From: Prostheceraeus crozeri
Taxonomy: Eukaryota; Platyhelminthes; Polycladida; Euryleptidae
NCBI GenBank assembly: GCA_907163375.1
Contig: CAJQUW010007770.1
Location: 124,001 to 188,000 of the forward strand
Length of the DNA stretch: 64,000 nt
Direction: 5' to 3'
Part shown: in pieces, positions 63,393-64,000 of the stretch
Numbering within the stretch: the first letter of the stretch is position 1
Layout: every line of letters begins with the position of its first letter
Position numbers and translations under genes: made by a program
The notes under the pieces: model-generated
Told to the model about the DNA's origin: nothing
What the model saw: the letters and a program-made list of their open reading frames with translations, nothing else
Database searches by the model: none

Positions 63393-64000
63393 AAAGGAAG
63401 TCATCTCCAAGACTTGGAGATTCCTTTTGTATCGTCATTGTGGCATGGTGAAGAAGTTGTGAGGTCGTCTCCACAGTGGACATACGGTGCAGCCAAAGTA
63501 TATTTTCGTGGAGGGCCCGGTTGTATATTATATATTCTCGAAGGAAAGTGAAATGTAAGCCACAAAGACGCATCGAAATATTGTTGATGCTTTGATAGAC
63601 AAATGGGATTATAACATACCATAGCAAAAAGCCATGGCTGAATCAAAACATGTACTAATATCTAAACAAGTCAGGAGAGAAATCATGACGATGGTGCAAA
63701 TTTTCAAGTGAATAACATTTTTTTTAACTTCACAATAACTGTTCTTGTTGAAAACAGATTTCCGGTGAAATATCATTCCTATCTTGTGATAAATTCCTAA
63801 GCTTTAGAAAGTGCGATGGACAAAAAAATCCAATCTTAAACTTATCCAATCTAAGAGACAATGTCATCACGAAGTTGCACCGGTATTTACGTTAAATTAA
63901 TAATTTTATTCTGGAACCACTTTACAGACGCTTTCAAGCTTGCGACAGAGCTTTCCAAGTTTTTTAATTTCTTTGATGACAATAAGTTCACTTCAGAACT
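63393..64000. other. No gene seen
   Basis: No supported ORF or RNA. GTCATCTCCAAGACTTGGAGAT (about 63,400-63,422) is a short palindrome. Confidence 0.4.

Overview
This is AT-rich animal (metazoan) nuclear DNA. Evidence: a two-exon DEG/ENaC-type sodium channel gene (a family confined to animals), a histone H4 fragment, spliceosomal introns, AATAAA signals, and many eukaryotic transposons (hAT, Tc1/mariner, LINE, tRNA-derived SINE, foldback elements). The repeat mix suggests a marine invertebrate, but the sequence does not fix the phylum.

The centrepiece is a complete 23.5-kb Maverick/Polinton (adintovirus-like) element at 18,899-42,414. It has near-identical terminal inverted repeats of about 650 bp, ends in AG...CT, and is flanked by the 6-bp target duplication ACCGCT. 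Its target lies inside a dispersed repeat, and another copy of that repeat at 6.5-7.3 kb preserves an empty site. Core genes recognised: protein-primed DNA polymerase B, chromodomain integrase, FtsK/HerA-type packaging ATPase, adenain-like protease, major capsid protein, two penton/minor-capsid-like paralogues, two small basic adenovirus pVI/pX-like proteins and the MVIP-type conserved Polinton protein. PolB is spliced at its 5' end and broken by one frame change at 27,493-27,500.

The most unusual part is a plus-strand cluster at 32.1-33.4 kb, embedded among the minus-strand capsid genes. It encodes two proteins that look like tandem PC4/Sub1-type repeats and a clear core-length TATA-binding-protein (TBP) homologue, whose start overlaps the second PC4-like ORF at the point where that ORF's paralogy ends. 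The element may therefore carry its own general transcription factors. Two TATA promoters, for PolB on the left and for the right-end minus-strand gene block, share one architecture: CCAAT, CCAAT 17 bp later, TATA, an ATG at the very end of exon 1, then a 67-bp intron. The left accessory region (20-24.7 kb) has small TATA-driven genes, three copies of a ~140-bp repeat with a UUCG hairpin, and four 206-bp tandem repeats. The right end adds a stand-alone paralogue of a PolB N-terminal module, a DEDD-type exonuclease-like protein, a RING-like ORF and small membrane ORFs.

Flanking regions: the DEG/ENaC gene (minus strand, exons at 16.3-15.2 kb and 5.6-4.9 kb) has a 9.6-kb intron full of MITEs. 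From 42.4 to 64 kb there is no convincing host gene; it holds a hAT-type MITE, two related LINE reverse-transcriptase remnants, a Tc1-type deletion derivative, a decayed mariner, several large palindromic elements and a tRNA-derived SINE.
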